23,622 nucleotides of DNA from JASEHD01 sp964471945 (lineage in GTDB: Bacteria; Bacteroidota; Ignavibacteria; UBA10030; SZUA-254). The translations under genes were made by a program, and so were the position numbers. Shown piece by piece: positions 8,062-15,579 of the stretch; within the stretch, counting starts at the first letter, position 1; every line of letters begins with the position of its first letter. The stretch covers positions 1-23,622 of the forward strand of contig CAYYIJ010000030.1 of the NCBI GenBank assembly GCA_964471945.1, in the 5' to 3' direction. The notes under the pieces were generated by a model. It was given only the letters and a program-made list of their open reading frames with translations, did not search any database and was not told the origin of the DNA.

Positions 8062-8138
8062 GTTTCCGTATCTCAACGGATACGTACAGAACACCCTCAA
8101 ACTATGCAAGTGGTGCGTATGCTCTCAAATACGGAAAC
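8062..8138. repeat. Imperfect 25-bp inverted repeat with competing local hairpin
   Basis: GTTTCCGTAT (8062-8071) is the exact reverse complement of ATACGGAAAC (8129-8138). The match continues imperfectly inward (8072-8086 against 8114-8128), giving about 19 of 25 positions. The arm CGTATC (8067-8072) can alternatively pair with GATACG at 8079-8084, only 6 bases away. The two pairings exclude each other, as in attenuator-like RNAs, but they could also be traces of an old duplication. Confidence 0.5.
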
Positions 8139-8322
8139 GATGGCTAATTTCCCCACGCACCTAGTATACCATCAAAGTTAACCCGTACATAGAAAACCTC
8201 CACCCTCGAAACATTCAATGTGGTAATACCACCAGCAATGTTGAGCCACAGACAACTCTTATTCACCACGCTTCTATAAACAGTTGAAGTAATACAAAAA
8301 AAAGAGGATATAGCATGTTTAT

Positions 8323-8370
8323 TTCTTACACTCTCATTGTAAGAACCTTACTACAAGGAAATTGTAAGAA
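8323..8370. repeat. Hairpin with a duplicated 3' arm
   Basis: TTCTTACA (8323-8330) pairs perfectly with TGTAAGAA at 8338-8345 (7-base loop), and the same arm occurs again at 8363-8370. Only one arm can pair at a time, so the segment could switch between a short and a long hairpin. No T-run follows either copy. Confidence 0.45.
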
Positions 8371-8458
8371 ACCCGACGCGCAACTCTTGCTACTATCCAC
8401 AATTGATATTTATATTTCATAAGACACAGAATTTCAGAGATAGTACTCTGGTGGATTA

Positions 8459-8503
8459 GACTGAATCCCACTTCTTTAGAATTATTAAGAACGGGATTCA
8501 GTC
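8459..8503. repeat. Strong 16-bp interrupted stem upstream of the T9SS cargo gene
   Basis: GACTGAATCCC (8459-8469) and GGGATTCAGTC (8493-8503) are perfect complements. Inside them TTCTT (8472-8476) pairs with AAGAA (8487-8491) across a small internal loop, leaving a 10-base terminal loop. No T-run follows, so this is not a standard terminator. It ends 58 bases before the ATG at 8562 and may be a leader structure, an operator, or the end of a lost element. Confidence 0.5.
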
Positions 8504-8561
8504 GGTTCCATACTAATGAAACGTGTTTAAAAAAATTTTTTTATTAACTAATGGAGTATAT

Positions 8562-9641
8562 ATGCAAACTACTACAATAAGCTTGATTTGTTTACTGTTT
8601 TTAACAATATCTTTTATTGAGTCAATTACAGCACAAGGCAATTCACCGGATACGATAGTCGTGAAGGTAAAAATGCCGACCGGACAGCTNNNNNNNNNNN
8701 NNNNNNNNNNNNNNNNNNNNNNNNNNNNNNNNNNNNNNNNNNNNNNNNNNNNNNNNNNNNNNNNNNNNNNNNNNNNNNNNNNNNNNNNNGCAATTGGACA
8801 CTTCTCCGATGTGGTGATGACATCAACGAATCTGTTATCAGGCAGTGGAAGTTCAAGTGTGAGCGTCAGTATCAATGTTGGATGGAATCTTATTTCTGTC
8901 CCTGTCCACCGATCAAATAATAGAGCTGCTTCTCTGTTTCCAACGGCAATCAGTGGCACATTCAGCTATAATGGTGCATATTTCCAACAGGATAGCCTTA
9001 CCCCTGGGATAGGGTATTGGATAAAATTCCCGATTGCAGTGACCCAAAGTATTCCTGGAACGTCAATAACTTCAGTAGAAGTCACTGTTAGTGAGGGCTG
9101 GAACCTTATTGGTTCGATCTCACAGAGTCTTCCCATAACAGAGGTAACTTCCAATCCACCAGGATTGATCACTTCACAGTTTTTCGGCTATCAAAGTAGA
9201 TATAATATCAGTAATACAATTGAGCCGGGGAAAGCCTATTGGGTGAAGGTCCATCAAAGTGGAACGTTGAATCTTTCTTCGTCAACAACGGCAAGTGCTA
9301 CCTCAATTAGAATTGTTCCAACGTCCGAGTTACCTCCTCAGCCGCCTCCTGGTGGTATTCATGGTGAGACGGTCCCTGCAAAGTTTGCTCTTGAGCAGAA
9401 CTATCCAAATCCGTTTAATCCATCGACAATTATCAATTATCAATTGCCAATTGACAATTACGTAACTCTTAAAGTATATGATGTGATTGGACAGGAGGTT
9501 GCAACATTAGTTAATGAGATGCAGGATGCGGGATACAAGTCGGTTACATGGGATGCGAGTAATGTGCCGAGTGGAATTTACCTACTTCGGTTAAATGCAG
9601 GTGGGTTTGTGGAAGTTAAGAAGCTTTTGTTGATGAAATAG
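8562..9641 (+). CDS. T9SS type A cargo protein, interrupted by an assembly gap
   Basis: The left part encodes a signal peptide (MQTTTISL, hydrophobic stretch, ITAQ) and 17 residues of mature protein before the gap at 8690-8789. GGAG 5 bases upstream of the ATG at 8562 fixes the start. The right part, from 8790, holds a duplex GWN module (8880 to about 9290; GWNLIS, GIGYWIKF, GWNLIGSIS, FFGY, GKAYWVKV). It ends with a classic type IX secretion sorting domain: ALEQNYPNPFNPST, LKVYDVIGQEVATLV, WDASNVPSGIYLLRL and the basic/hydrophobic end KKLLLMK. The protein is predicted to cross the outer membrane by T9SS and stay on the surface or be released. The gap is of unknown true length, so protein length and middle domains are unknown. 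The two sides could even be different genes; being in the same frame has a one-in-three chance by luck. Confidence 0.75.
   Translation: MQTTTISLICLLFLTISFIESITAQGNSPDTIVVKVKMPTGQXXXXXXXXXXXXXXXXXXXXXXXXXXXXXXXXXXAIGHFSDVVMTSTNLLSGSGSSSVSVSINVGWNLISVPVHRSNNRAASLFPTAISGTFSYNGAYFQQDSLTPGIGYWIKFPIAVTQSIPGTSITSVEVTVSEGWNLIGSISQSLPITEVTSNPPGLITSQFFGYQSRYNISNTIEPGKAYWVKVHQSGTLNLSSSTTASATSIRIVPTSELPPQPPPGGIHGETVPAKFALEQNYPNPFNPSTIINYQLPIDNYVTLKVYDVIGQEVATLVNEMQDAGYKSVTWDASNVPSGIYLLRLNAGGFVEVKKLLLMK
8690..8789. other. Assembly gap (100 Ns)
   Basis: Exactly 100 Ns, the conventional placeholder for a scaffold join of unknown length, lie inside the T9SS cargo gene. The flanks may be joined by more or less DNA than shown. 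A collapsed repeat in the surface-protein gene is a likely cause of the break. Confidence 0.98.
9428..9462 (+). repeat. Five tandem heptamers (AATTNNC type) inside the T9SS domain
   Basis: Five consecutive 7-base units, AATTATC, AATTATC, AATTGCC, AATTGAC and AATTACG, fill 9428-9462. Because 7 is not a multiple of 3 they read in all frames in turn and spell INYQLPIDNY, the linker in front of LKVYDVIGQEV. The same stretch is nearly palindromic (ATTATCAATTG, 9436-9446, against CAATTGACAAT, 9448-9458, one mismatch). Short heptamer repeats of this kind are known from cyanobacteria (STRR sequences). Here one has been retained as protein-coding sequence. Confidence 0.75.
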
Positions 9642-9688
9642 GTAATGATATGAGGTAATTAAACAAAACAGAATGGAGATTATACAAC

Positions 9689-10282
9689 ATGAGAAACTTT
9701 TTTACGCTTGTCGCTTTGTTGATGTTCTTTGGATGTAATGATATAGTTTATGACTCATCCAGTAGTATTGTGAATCCGGTCGTGGGCAACTCTTCGTTCC
9801 AAGTATCGAAATCGGATACCTGTCCTAACATCTACGAAGAATCAATCGATACACTCAACAACGGAGTTATAGTTACGTGGACTTCCAGTTTTGGTGGCTA
9901 CGAATATGAAAAAGGCACCGACTATACGGTTACAGTAGGTTGGACCGTATCGGGCGGTTCAGCTACCTTTGTTGGATTTACTAGCAGGAGATTGCTCTGG
10001 ACTCCGCCAATTGTACGAGGGAGTTGGAGTACGAACAATCAGCAGGCGAGCAGTATTGATTTAACAGTCACCATGAACCCGATGCACCGTTCTATTGGCC
10101 CGGATTGGCGCGGCTATATTGGAAATGCTCATTTTACTCTCAACCTCAATGTTGATGGTTTACTGGCGAAGTTTGGAGTAAATGTTCACCTTGAGGATCC
10201 CGATGATGGAAATAGAAATAGGTGCCAAGAAGAAAATAAGCAACCCGGTGCGCAAGAAAAAAATAGAATGATAGGGTCTTAA
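9689..10282 (+). CDS. Small predicted lipoprotein of unknown function (197 aa)
   Basis: I do not recognise a family. The N-terminus (MRNFFTLVALLMFFGC) is a short lipoprotein-like signal with C16 as the probable lipidated residue; F at -3 is a weak fit to the lipobox. The body has alternating beta-strand patterns (VIVTWTSSF, YTVTVGWTV, SIDLTVTM, AHFTLNLNVDG, KFGVNVHLEDPDD), consistent with one or two beta-sandwich domains. The last 30 residues are polar and rich in Asn, Gln, Glu and Arg and probably unstructured. GGAGA lies about 10 bases before the ATG. It sits 47 bases after the T9SS cargo gene and before a hairpin terminator, so the two are probably co-transcribed. Confidence 0.7.
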   Translation: MRNFFTLVALLMFFGCNDIVYDSSSSIVNPVVGNSSFQVSKSDTCPNIYEESIDTLNNGVIVTWTSSFGGYEYEKGTDYTVTVGWTVSGGSATFVGFTSRRLLWTPPIVRGSWSTNNQQASSIDLTVTMNPMHRSIGPDWRGYIGNAHFTLNLNVDGLLAKFGVNVHLEDPDDGNRNRCQEENKQPGAQEKNRMIGS

Positions 10283-10300
10283 AAGTATAAAGATTAGTGG

Positions 10301-10343
10301 AAACATGCCCCTCATCTTGTTAACGAGTAGCATGTTTTGTTGA
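10301..10343 (+). terminator. Probable hairpin terminator after the small lipoprotein
   Basis: AAACATGC (10301-10308) pairs with GCATGTTT (10330-10337). Inside them CTC (10311-10313) can pair with GAG (10325-10327) around an 11-base loop. A short T-rich tail (TTTTGTTG) follows. The loop is large and the tail weak, so this is moderate support. Confidence 0.5.
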
Positions 10344-10855
10344 ATAGAAGGGGAATATTAAAATTGGTTGTTTAGTTATTATGATGATGACAAGAACTAT
10401 CTCGTCAGATGTACAACAAATGACCATCATAAATATGCGATGTTTTATCCCTCAGATGATTAAGACCGAGAGAGAAGTAACGCTGGTTTGAAAAAGTGGC
10501 CGGCTGACTTTTTTTTAGAAGAAAAGCACAGTCTTAATAGATTTGTAGGATATTTACTACGCAAATAATGTTTATTTTGCTACATTTCTATATTAGGTTA
10601 TACTTTAATATTGTTTATATTATTCAAGTAATTGTCAAAGACAATAATTAAATTGTATATTCTTATTATAATTCAGCTCTCATGAAAAATTAACCTGAGA
10701 ACTTCTATGTTATCAAGTGATTTTTCAATTCCAACTTATCAATTAGCAAAATTTATTGCATGCTGAATATGCGTACATATTAGTATCCCATTGAGATTAT
10801 CATGATAAATTATTTTGAAAATCTTTCATAACAATTTTTTTTAAAGGAGTAAAAA
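10344..10855. other. Long AT-rich upstream region of the giant surface protein
   Basis: No convincing gene is present. A 31-codon fragment (10368-10463) has protein-like composition but no start signal. The DNA becomes very AT-rich from about 10540 on, as expected for a promoter region. It contains a small hairpin (ATTGTC-AAA-GACAAT, 10631-10645) and a 12-bp perfect palindrome (10797-10808). The region ends with an excellent Shine-Dalgarno (AAAGGAG) just before the ATG at 10856. A 500-base leader ahead of one operon suggests regulated expression, but I cannot place a promoter. Confidence 0.55.
10797..10808. promoter_or_regulatory. 12-bp perfect palindrome, candidate operator
   Basis: TTATCATGATAA is fully self-complementary and ends 47 bases before the start codon of the 1550-residue surface protein, the position expected for an operator or leader site. 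A NarL/FixJ-type regulator is encoded 3 kb upstream, but nothing in this sequence ties it to the site. AT-rich DNA yields such palindromes by chance fairly often. Confidence 0.3.
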
Positions 10856-13800
10856 ATGAAATGTATCGAAAGAGTATATTCGATTTTATTCTTAATTCTT
10901 CTATATTTTCCTCTCTTTGCTCAAGCTCCTGGAGATGCACTCCAATTATTGAGCTATCGGGTTACTCCTGCAACGAAACCCAACGTCATGGACGGACAAA
11001 TCGCAGCATCGATCAATCCCACCGATTGGAGAGAGGCGTATGTTCGGTCGATGACAGTGGGAATTAGCGGCAATCCTGCGAATGGCGCTCGCCCCCTGAC
11101 GTTCCTGGTTGCTAATGATTTAGATTCATTATACATCGCGGTTGCTGTTGTTTTGCCGAATGCATCAGAATTGAACCGAGCAACCGTGTATTTTGATCAA
11201 AGTACTCGCGGTGTTCTCGATGGAAGTACAGGTGTCCCTGGGGAATATTACGTGACCATGCTTGCAAATGCATCGGCCCCACAAGATGGTCATTGGAATG
11301 GGACCTCCTGGGCGCTGAATTCTATTCCTGCCGTCAAAGGCCGTGGCTTGAGGAAGGGCGCTCTCGTAGGATCTCGGCTCTATAACTTCGAATTCCAGAT
11401 GCCGTTAAGAAAAGCTGCAGATAGTTTTAACAGTTATTTGGCAATTAATGCCGGTGATGAGATAGGATTTTTGGTGAAAATAACAGCTGTCCCTGATAAT
11501 ATCTATTATTGGGTACAAACGAATGCTGTCGAGAATAACCCTCTAGCCACAGGAACGAATGGCAAGACCGGCTGGGGAGAAATCCAAACGATCGGAACGG
11601 GAATTGCTGACCGTAATATCGTTTCCCTCGGCGCGCGGCATATCATTCCAACTATTGATGGAAATATTTCTGGTGATAACAACTGGCGATATAGTTTTAA
11701 TAAAAATATGATTCTTACTGACTTTGATGGGAATAAGCTCAATGCCTCCGTCAAAATCAAAGAGAGGACCGCACCGAACAATCTTTTATTTGGTATCACG
11801 ATCAACAATCTTCTTCCTGCTGCCACGGATTATCTGGCAATCTATTTTGATCAAGGGGCAAGTGGTGGAAATCTTAATTATATCTTAACAAGAGGCGGCG
11901 ATCATATCTTCGATAATGCGGCGAGAATATTGGGCAATAGTACATTTCAGGATTATAACTTTAATGCGGCAACCTGGGTAGCAGATGCTTCGGCTCACGG
12001 AAGCGGCGCTGCTACGGTAATCTCTGGAAATTGGGAAGTTGAACTCGCAATTCCGATGGTAAGCGGCGATTCGAGAGACTTAAACATTGCATCCGGTAAT
12101 CCTATTGGCGTCCTTTTTCACTTTTTCAATAGTGCCATAAACCGTGACTACTGGTGGAGCGCAACGATCAATAGTAATGCACAGATTATTGATCCAATTG
12201 ATCCGGTCTACAATGCATTAGGATGGGGATATTTACAAACAGGAGGACCCTTCATTCAACCGATTTATCCAGAACAAGGTGATACACTCAGCGGCGAGTA
12301 TCCTCTTGCCATTTATGTTATCGACCCGGGCGATGCTGTTCCAGAAACTGGGATACAGGCGGTTAACTATGAAGTACGGAAAGAAGATCCACTGGCGGGA
12401 ACATTTACCACACTTCTTTCTGGGACAATGACGAAAATTGAGGATGATAGCATCCCTATTTGGACTGGGACACTCAACACGAGAAATATTCTCGAACTGC
12501 CTTCAACCCTTCTAAAATTGGTCTACATCGTTAATGATGGGGAAATTGATCCAGTTGCCGTTCCAATCGATATATACATCAACAATCAAGGTGGGGCAGC
12601 ACAACTTGATGATCCAACCATTAATATTATATCTCCAACTCCAAATGCGGTACTCAGCGGTGCCGGTGTTGCAATTAATTTTACTGCGGCAACACATCAG
12701 CTGTTGTTTATTGATACCGTTCAGATATTTATTGATGGGCAATTGATGCAAACTTATTTACCTCCAGATACATCAACGTATTCAAGTGTTTATTTTTGGA
12801 ATACTTCACCCTTTCCCGATGGCAGACATGTGATTCAAGCTCGAGCAGTGAATTCTCTCGGTCTGGAAAATCTTTCGCCCTCAGTAGTGGTAACAACACA
12901 GAATACTCCTTCAGTAGCGATTACCAGCCCTTCTGCGTCGAGCTTAGTAAATAGTGTGATCAATGTTGTCTTCACCGCCACACCAGTCAGTCCGAGCACA
13001 CTTGCTGCGACGGAAATCTCGATTGATGGCGGTACTTGGGTGAGCGTAACAACACAGCCACCAGTAACAGGTGGCACTGGAAATTATTCCTGGAATACGA
13101 ACTCGGTTCTTGACGGAACACATTCTCTGCAAGTCAGATCAACTGACAATACCGGTAAAATTGGTTACTCTGTTATTGTGAAAGTTACTGTTGATAATAC
13201 ACCACCGACGGGAATATTAACAGCGGCTACGAGTGTTGTGAAAAATGGTGATAAGGTTATATTTACATACGACGGGAGCGAAGCTGGACTAAGAGCTACT
13301 ATCCTGATTGCTCAACTACGGCTCCTCGATAATCAGGCAGTTGCCGATTTATCTCTGACTGATCCAACAAATTCCGGTGTGTATAATGCAACCTACACTG
13401 TAAGTACGAGTAATACAGTTTCAGATGGTATAAAAATTCTCACTGCAACTGTAACTGATTCTGCGATGAACATCTATTATCCTCAGGTACGAGTAACTCT
13501 GGACAACTCTCCACCTGTATTCCAAACCGTTGTAACACTCGACCCTGATAATATCTACACCAACGGCGAAACGGTGTCTCTGTTAGCAACATTCGATGCC
13601 GCAGGGTACGTAGTCACGTGCGACTTTAGTTCACTAGATGCTGCTTATGTGAGAGGTAGCGAAGTAATCACTGATAACGGTAATAACAGTTATTCTATCC
13701 GGTACACCATCAGTCAGACAAACACCAAACCGAATGGAACATACACAATCCTTGCAACTGCAACTGACCAGGTTGGGTTGAGTGCAACTGGGTCTATCGA

Positions 13801-15508
13801 TATATTACTGGATAACAGCGGTCCTGTTGTATCTAATTTAACATTGACCGATCCCGATCGTATTTTGAATACAAGTACCACGATCATTGCCACACTTACC
13901 GGCGATAATTCCAACATTAAGGCAGCCGAATACTATGTCGACGTTATTGGCGTTGCCGGAGAAGGAATTTCTCTGGTAGCGACTGACGGCAATTTCAACT
14001 CGCTCATCGAAAATGTCAATGCAACACTTTCCATCGCAAATCTTTCACAAGGTAAGCATACCCTATATGTTCGTGGACAAAATGTTGCAGGCAAGTGGGG
14101 CCCTGTTGCCGGGCTTGATTTCGTTGTCGATACCAAGCCGCCGAATATCCAGGTTGTAGAAGTTATCTACCCACAGGGGCAGACGGCAGCAAGAAATGGA
14201 CAGAGGATCATTGTTACAGCGCTCGTCACCGACAATATTACGGGGGTCAATCCCGATTCTGTCCTCCTCACAGCACTGGATGTGAACACAACGGTAAATA
14301 ACATAAGTATGTATGATAATGGAACTGGCGGAGATCGGGTAGCAGGAGATAACGTATATTCGGTCGAGATTATTGTCAATTCTGGGAAAACAGGAGACCC
14401 ATTTGTATACTCGATTTGTGCACAGGATAGCGTTCCCAATAAGGGATGTTTGAGCGGCACAATTGCTTTGGATAATCTGCCGCCGCAATTGACTATTAGT
14501 GTTTCACCTCAACCGAAAAATGGTGAAGTCTATATCAATCAGGTCATTGTAACAGGGACGTATTACGATCTTCCCGATTCGGATAACGTCAGTACGATTA
14601 CACTGGTAGTAAAAAATGTCCAGGGTGATAATATCAATAATTCACCGATTGCCATTCCACCGAATCAAGAGCGAAGGTTCAGTGCCATTGTTACCTTAGT
14701 GGAAGGCAGTAACGATATATCTGTGCTGGTTACCGACCTCAGCGGTAATATGTATCGGCAAACAGTGAATCTCCAGTATTTGAAACCGACAGAAACACTG
14801 GTTGTTGATAGGAGAGGCGGCACTGTTAGATCGTCAGATGGAACCACAGTGATTATTCCACCCAATGCGCTGTTGAGTCGAACAGAAGTCTCCATCAACA
14901 CCGTATCTACCGCGCAGTTCCCAAAGCCATCCAATCCAAATGTGAAATTATTGAGAAATGCTCGTCAATTCGCTCCTAATGGGCTGGTGTTTCATCAGCC
15001 AGTATCTATCTTTCTTCCCTACACTGATGCTGATTTAGATATTGATCAAGATGGAAGGAATGATTTAGCAGAAGATAAACTGGACGTCTTCTTTTGGGAT
15101 GGCAATGTATGGGTTAAGACCGCAGCGGCAGAGAGATCTCTGTCAAACCGCATGGTCACTTTCGTTACAAACCATTTCAGCACTTACGCTTTAGGAACAG
15201 ATGTATCAGTGGGTGCAGTCACCATGTACTGGACAAAGAATCCGTTCCTACCAGAAGAGGGAACGACGGCAGTCATAGATTTCCAAGGCTCGGGTGTATT
15301 GACATTGAAAGTGTACGATCTTGCTGGAAATCTTGTTCGCACAATCGCACGTAGTGAAGCCGTCAACGGCGCAACAACACGAAGGTGGAATGGGCTCAAT
15401 GATTTTGATGTGTATGTCGGCAGTGGTATTTACGTCTACATCCTCGAGTTCGAAGATGCAGCCGGAACGAAAACGGTTCTCAAGAAGCCAATCGGCGTTA
15501 TAAAATAG
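10856..15508 (+). CDS. Giant multidomain surface protein: CBM9-like, Ig-like repeats, ZU5-like, FlgD-like C-terminus
   Basis: 1550 residues with a signal peptide (hydrophobic 8-21, FAQA). Two CBM9/DOMON-like domains follow at about 40-250 and 262-460, each opening with an MDG or IDG motif and a conserved Trp (PTDWREA; GDNNWRYS), as in cell-surface glycan-binding proteins. About 463-1310 holds a series of Ig-like domains. Several are separated by the linker D-N-T/S-P-P (near 780, 881, 984, 1090 and 1204), the Big-type pattern of bacterial adhesins. A ZU5-like domain lies at about 1313-1440 (GGTVRSSDGTTVIIPPNAL). The C-terminus (1455-1550) is a FlgD-like Ig fold: NPFLPEEG, VYDLAGNLVRTI, WNGLNDFD, SGIYVYILE, KKPIGVIK. 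That end resembles but is not the canonical T9SS type A domain. AAAGGAG gives a strong start. A PorV-like protein follows after 71 bases and may serve its export. Ligand unknown; a glycan is likely. Confidence 0.85.
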   Translation: MKCIERVYSILFLILLYFPLFAQAPGDALQLLSYRVTPATKPNVMDGQIAASINPTDWREAYVRSMTVGISGNPANGARPLTFLVANDLDSLYIAVAVVLPNASELNRATVYFDQSTRGVLDGSTGVPGEYYVTMLANASAPQDGHWNGTSWALNSIPAVKGRGLRKGALVGSRLYNFEFQMPLRKAADSFNSYLAINAGDEIGFLVKITAVPDNIYYWVQTNAVENNPLATGTNGKTGWGEIQTIGTGIADRNIVSLGARHIIPTIDGNISGDNNWRYSFNKNMILTDFDGNKLNASVKIKERTAPNNLLFGITINNLLPAATDYLAIYFDQGASGGNLNYILTRGGDHIFDNAARILGNSTFQDYNFNAATWVADASAHGSGAATVISGNWEVELAIPMVSGDSRDLNIASGNPIGVLFHFFNSAINRDYWWSATINSNAQIIDPIDPVYNALGWGYLQTGGPFIQPIYPEQGDTLSGEYPLAIYVIDPGDAVPETGIQAVNYEVRKEDPLAGTFTTLLSGTMTKIEDDSIPIWTGTLNTRNILELPSTLLKLVYIVNDGEIDPVAVPIDIYINNQGGAAQLDDPTINIISPTPNAVLSGAGVAINFTAATHQLLFIDTVQIFIDGQLMQTYLPPDTSTYSSVYFWNTSPFPDGRHVIQARAVNSLGLENLSPSVVVTTQNTPSVAITSPSASSLVNSVINVVFTATPVSPSTLAATEISIDGGTWVSVTTQPPVTGGTGNYSWNTNSVLDGTHSLQVRSTDNTGKIGYSVIVKVTVDNTPPTGILTAATSVVKNGDKVIFTYDGSEAGLRATILIAQLRLLDNQAVADLSLTDPTNSGVYNATYTVSTSNTVSDGIKILTATVTDSAMNIYYPQVRVTLDNSPPVFQTVVTLDPDNIYTNGETVSLLATFDAAGYVVTCDFSSLDAAYVRGSEVITDNGNNSYSIRYTISQTNTKPNGTYTILATATDQVGLSATGSIDILLDNSGPVVSNLTLTDPDRILNTSTTIIATLTGDNSNIKAAEYYVDVIGVAGEGISLVATDGNFNSLIENVNATLSIANLSQGKHTLYVRGQNVAGKWGPVAGLDFVVDTKPPNIQVVEVIYPQGQTAARNGQRIIVTALVTDNITGVNPDSVLLTALDVNTTVNNISMYDNGTGGDRVAGDNVYSVEIIVNSGKTGDPFVYSICAQDSVPNKGCLSGTIALDNLPPQLTISVSPQPKNGEVYINQVIVTGTYYDLPDSDNVSTITLVVKNVQGDNINNSPIAIPPNQERRFSAIVTLVEGSNDISVLVTDLSGNMYRQTVNLQYLKPTETLVVDRRGGTVRSSDGTTVIIPPNALLSRTEVSINTVSTAQFPKPSNPNVKLLRNARQFAPNGLVFHQPVSIFLPYTDADLDIDQDGRNDLAEDKLDVFFWDGNVWVKTAAAERSLSNRMVTFVTNHFSTYALGTDVSVGAVTMYWTKNPFLPEEGTTAVIDFQGSGVLTLKVYDLAGNLVRTIARSEAVNGATTRRWNGLNDFDVYVGSGIYVYILEFEDAAGTKTVLKKPIGVIK

Positions 15509-15579
15509 ACAATTGAACCCGGTCAAAAATAATGAACACACATTCATTTTACACCATAAAAAAGAAAAAGGAGTTTCTT

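Larger units (their letters stand above)
7966..8561. other. 596-bp gene-free region dense in inverted repeats
   Basis: I see no convincing gene on either strand. Frames reading through here, including one of 104 codons on the minus strand (7795-8109) that runs into the regulator gene, have no recognisable motif. The region instead carries a series of short perfect hairpins: AGATCA/TGATCT (7991-8017), GGCGTA/TACGCC (8038-8051), CGTATC/GATACG (8067-8084), GTGGT/ACCAC (8220-8232), TTCTTACA/TGTAAGAA (8323-8345) and a 16-bp stem at 8459-8503. Two arms have a second possible partner further downstream. It could be a long structured leader, a small RNA, or decayed mobile DNA. A leader role for the T9SS cargo gene at 8562 is inference. 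Confidence 0.5.

Noticed and set aside
7795..8109. 104-codon minus-strand frame spanning the regulator end and the hairpin region
   Set aside because: It overlaps the well-supported response regulator gene antisense and shows no protein motif or start signal.
7966..8561. CRISPR array or integron attC site in the hairpin-rich region
   Set aside because: The hairpins differ from one another, there are no regularly spaced direct repeats, and attC core sites (RYYYAAC/GTTRRRY pairs) are not in the right arrangement.
10368..10463. 31-codon fragment with protein-like composition (YYDDDKNYLVRC...)
   Set aside because: It is preceded by an in-frame stop, has no start signal and matches nothing I know. 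It could be a gene remnant but cannot be supported.
14063..14488. 141-codon minus-strand frame inside the giant surface protein
   Set aside because: Antisense shadow of a strongly supported gene, with no motif of its own.
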